From positions 3,720,001 to 3,784,000 of the forward strand of contig NZ_JAGINT010000001.1 in NCBI RefSeq assembly GCF_017876295.1: a stretch of DNA of 64,000 nucleotides, given 5' to 3'. Positions 63,593 to 64,000 of this stretch are shown here, piece after piece (the stretch's first letter is position 1; the number at the start of each line of letters is the position of its first letter). The position numbers were made by a program, and so were the translations under genes. The DNA is from Kribbella aluminosa (GTDB lineage: Bacteria > Actinomycetota > Actinomycetes > Propionibacteriales > Kribbellaceae). The notes below the pieces were generated by a model. That model saw only the letters and a list, made by a program, of their open reading frames with translations. It was not told the DNA's origin and ran no database searches.

Positions 63593-64000
63593 GCGGCGAC
63601 GAGTGGGCGACGCTGGACGAGCTGCTGGGTTTGGAGGCTCTGGCAGCCGGTCCGGTTGGTGGGGACGGAGTCGGGCGGCTGGCGTTCTATGGACGGTGTT
63701 CGACTGAGGACAACCAGGATCCGCGGACCTCGCTGGCGTGGCAGTTGGGGGAGGCGACTCGATTCGTTGAGCCACTCGGCGGCGAGATCGTGGAGCAGTT
63801 CTTCGACATCGGACAGTCTCGGTCGCTTCCCTGGGAACGCCGCACCGAGGCCGGCAGATTGCTGCAGGAATTGAAGAACCCGCAGCGTAGCTGGGACGGG
63901 TTAGTCGTCGGCGAGGCGACCCGTTGCTGGTACAGCAATCAGTTCAGTCTGACGTGGCCCAAGTTCCATCGGTACGGCGTCGCGCTGTGGATCCCGAGTC
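63586..64000 (+). CDS. Serine recombinase, N-terminal part (runs off the window)
   Basis: 138 codons from ATG 63586 with AGAGG upstream; open to the last base. LAFYGRCSTEDNQDPRTSLAWQL is the resolvase catalytic start, with the nucleophile Ser in GRCSTEDNQ, and ATRFVEPLGGEIVEQFFDIGQSRSLPWERRTEAGRLL is the strand-exchange core of large serine recombinases. Residues before it (SGDEWATLDELLGLEALAA) form an N-terminal extension. Confidence 0.85.
   Translation, partial: MLSGDEWATLDELLGLEALAAGPVGGDGVGRLAFYGRCSTEDNQDPRTSLAWQLGEATRFVEPLGGEIVEQFFDIGQSRSLPWERRTEAGRLLQELKNPQRSWDGLVVGEATRCWYSNQFSLTWPKFHRYGVALWIPS

Noticed and set aside
1..64000. CRISPR arrays, tRNA or rRNA genes
   Set aside because: No regularly spaced direct repeats, cloverleaf sequences or rRNA-like stretches were noticed on reading both strands.

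Overview
The window is high-GC DNA with GC-rich third codon positions, frequent GTG starts and AAGGAGG-type ribosome sites. It carries many ATGA/GTGA stop-start overlaps, actinobacterial lineage markers (a SigE-type sigma factor, a DosR-like stress regulon, Tat-exported hydrolases) and many LacI-controlled carbohydrate loci. This fits a saprophytic soil actinobacterium; the style resembles Kribbella and related Propionibacteriales, but the genus is an inference. I saw no rRNA, tRNA or CRISPR array.

Layout. (1) 1-6.6 kb: the end of an ABC importer operon whose last gene fuses a glycerophosphodiester phosphodiesterase to an inositol-monophosphatase domain. A CtaG-like membrane protein, a lipoprotein with a dimethylformamidase-beta-like domain and a GNAT enzyme follow. 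(2) 6.8-13.5 kb: a divergent FAD oxidoreductase / AraC regulator pair, a SigE-type sigma factor with its membrane partner, a PhyH-type dioxygenase and a secreted M1 aminopeptidase. (3) 13.5-23.6 kb: a fructan locus. Leftward: a 56-codon Tat-signal ORF, a GH91 inulin fructotransferase and a secreted GH32 with a ricin-type lectin domain. Rightward: a CUT1 sugar ABC transporter, a GH172 (former DUF2961) enzyme, a LacI regulator and a cytoplasmic GH32. Together they predict extracellular conversion of inulin to difructose anhydride, import, opening to inulobiose and hydrolysis to fructose. (4) 23.8-30.5 kb: leaderless DyP peroxidase/EfeO pair, Tat-exported phospholipase C, PIG-L deacetylase and a sigma-like protein.

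(5) 30.9-49.0 kb: an island resembling the mycobacterial DosR dormancy regulon. It holds a pyridoxamine-oxidase-fold protein, a two-GAF DevS-like kinase, an Acg-type nitroreductase, an SPFH protein, a MerR regulator, an Mg-type P-ATPase, a GNAT/NDP-forming acyl-CoA synthetase, phosphoketolase, a flavodoxin, a DosR-like response regulator, a tandem Usp protein and small membrane proteins. A GGGACC-TTCG-type motif recurs upstream of most transcription units, typically 35-105 bp before the start. (6) 49.0-52.9 kb: a graveyard of gene fragments (tyrosine recombinase, its HTH partner, ROK protein, serine-recombinase tail, PIG-L copy, alginate-lyase-like copy) around an intact RNase HI. (7) 52.9-62.0 kb: a second LacI-controlled polysaccharide locus with a hydroxyacid dehydrogenase, an ABC transporter and a 1151-residue secreted alginate-lyase-like protein; two copies of a 20-bp operator, inverted relative to each other, flank its divergent promoter. 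(8) 62-64 kb: small proteins, a GNAT enzyme and the start of a serine recombinase with its small companion ORF, running off the end.
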